Shown here piece after piece: positions 63,840 through 64,000 of a stretch of 64,000 nt of DNA. The notes under the pieces are model-generated. The model was not told where the DNA came from. It saw only the letters and a list, made by a program, of their open reading frames with translations, and made no database searches. The translations under genes and the position numbers were made by a program. The first letter of the stretch is position 1, and every line of letters begins with the position of its first letter. Source of the DNA: Phymatolithon calcareum (Eukaryota > Rhodophyta > Florideophyceae > Hapalidiales). The DNA is taken from positions 620,001 to 684,000 of the forward strand of contig OZ345367.1 in NCBI GenBank assembly GCA_977006965.1. The letters are read 5' to 3'.

Positions 63840-64000
63840 TCACACTTCCAACTTCTCTTCCCCAAGGGACAGAATCGTCTGTGCTGAAGTGCTATCTCTG
63901 TCGTCAGCACCTTCATCCATGTGCTCGTCATCTTCCATCACAAGAAGATCAGAAAAATCTACCTCATGCTCCAACTCGTCTTCCTTCGTCATGCCTCCTG
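63840..64000 (-). CDS. C-terminal end of an acidic protein (5' part outside window)
   Basis: On the minus strand the frame is open from the right edge to TGA at 63842-63840. It gives 52 visible residues, strongly acidic (TKEDELEHEVDFSDLLVMED, then DDEHMDEGADDRD). An ATG at 63992 could be internal or the start. No family recognised; acidic tails of this kind are common in nuclear and chaperone proteins. Confidence 0.45.
   Translation of the reverse strand, partial: GGMTKEDELEHEVDFSDLLVMEDDEHMDEGADDRDSTSAQTILSLGEEKLEV

Overview
This is a nuclear fragment of a eukaryote with a plastid. The best guess is a red alga, probably a florideophyte of the Chondrus type, at moderate confidence. Four things support this. 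A VPS13-type gene stays open for about 8 kb without an intron. A nuclear ClpP gene carries a transit-peptide-like first exon and the N-terminal motif of plastid ClpP. A kinase resembling the plastid STN7/STN8 group also has a transit-like leader. Introns are rare and short (62-122 bp) and the space between genes is full of transposon relics. No rRNA gene or intact tRNA gene was seen.

The left third runs as follows. Bases 2-7993 hold the 3' part of a VPS13-like lipid-transfer gene, and 10529-11602 the reverse-strand kinase. A decayed Harbinger-like element lies at 11955-13647. A ~95-bp hairpin satellite (14.69-15.3 kb) precedes a two-gene Crypton-like tyrosine-recombinase unit (15960-18103). 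A spliced three-finger C2H2 gene (18800-19328) lies between two copies of the same composite repeat. Two paralogous double-RING genes follow, with a divergent C2H2 gene between them, and then a Ulp1-like protease with a C-terminal metal-binding tail (23882-25033).

The middle (25-51 kb) is gene-poor. It holds a large foldback repeat, a tRNA-derived SINE-like segment, LINE fragments, a 430-bp tandem duplication, an amidase pseudogene, a Tc1/mariner relic with TIRs and TA duplications, a 74-bp MITE-like hairpin, a run of long palindromes (31.5-42.1 kb), a small Arg-rich hypothetical gene (38988-39431) and one ordinary metabolic gene, an HpcH/HpaI-family aldolase (45872-46849).

The right third holds two DNA transposons whose ends can be placed to the base. 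The first is a 2.1-kb CAGGGG-ended element (51265-53389) with no recognisable transposase. A 28-bp palindrome made only of its two tips sits at 40121-40148 with a perfect 7-bp target duplication. The second is a hAT element (53603-55843) with a perfect 8-bp duplication; its transposase reads in one frame interrupted by three stops. Ordinary genes resume after about 59 kb: a cytochrome b561-like membrane protein, plastid-type ClpP (three exons), a nucleotide-sugar transporter of the GDP-mannose type, and the 3' end of an acidic protein at the right edge. The cellular genes show no operon-like logic. The main story is a gene-sparse region repeatedly invaded by mobile DNA.
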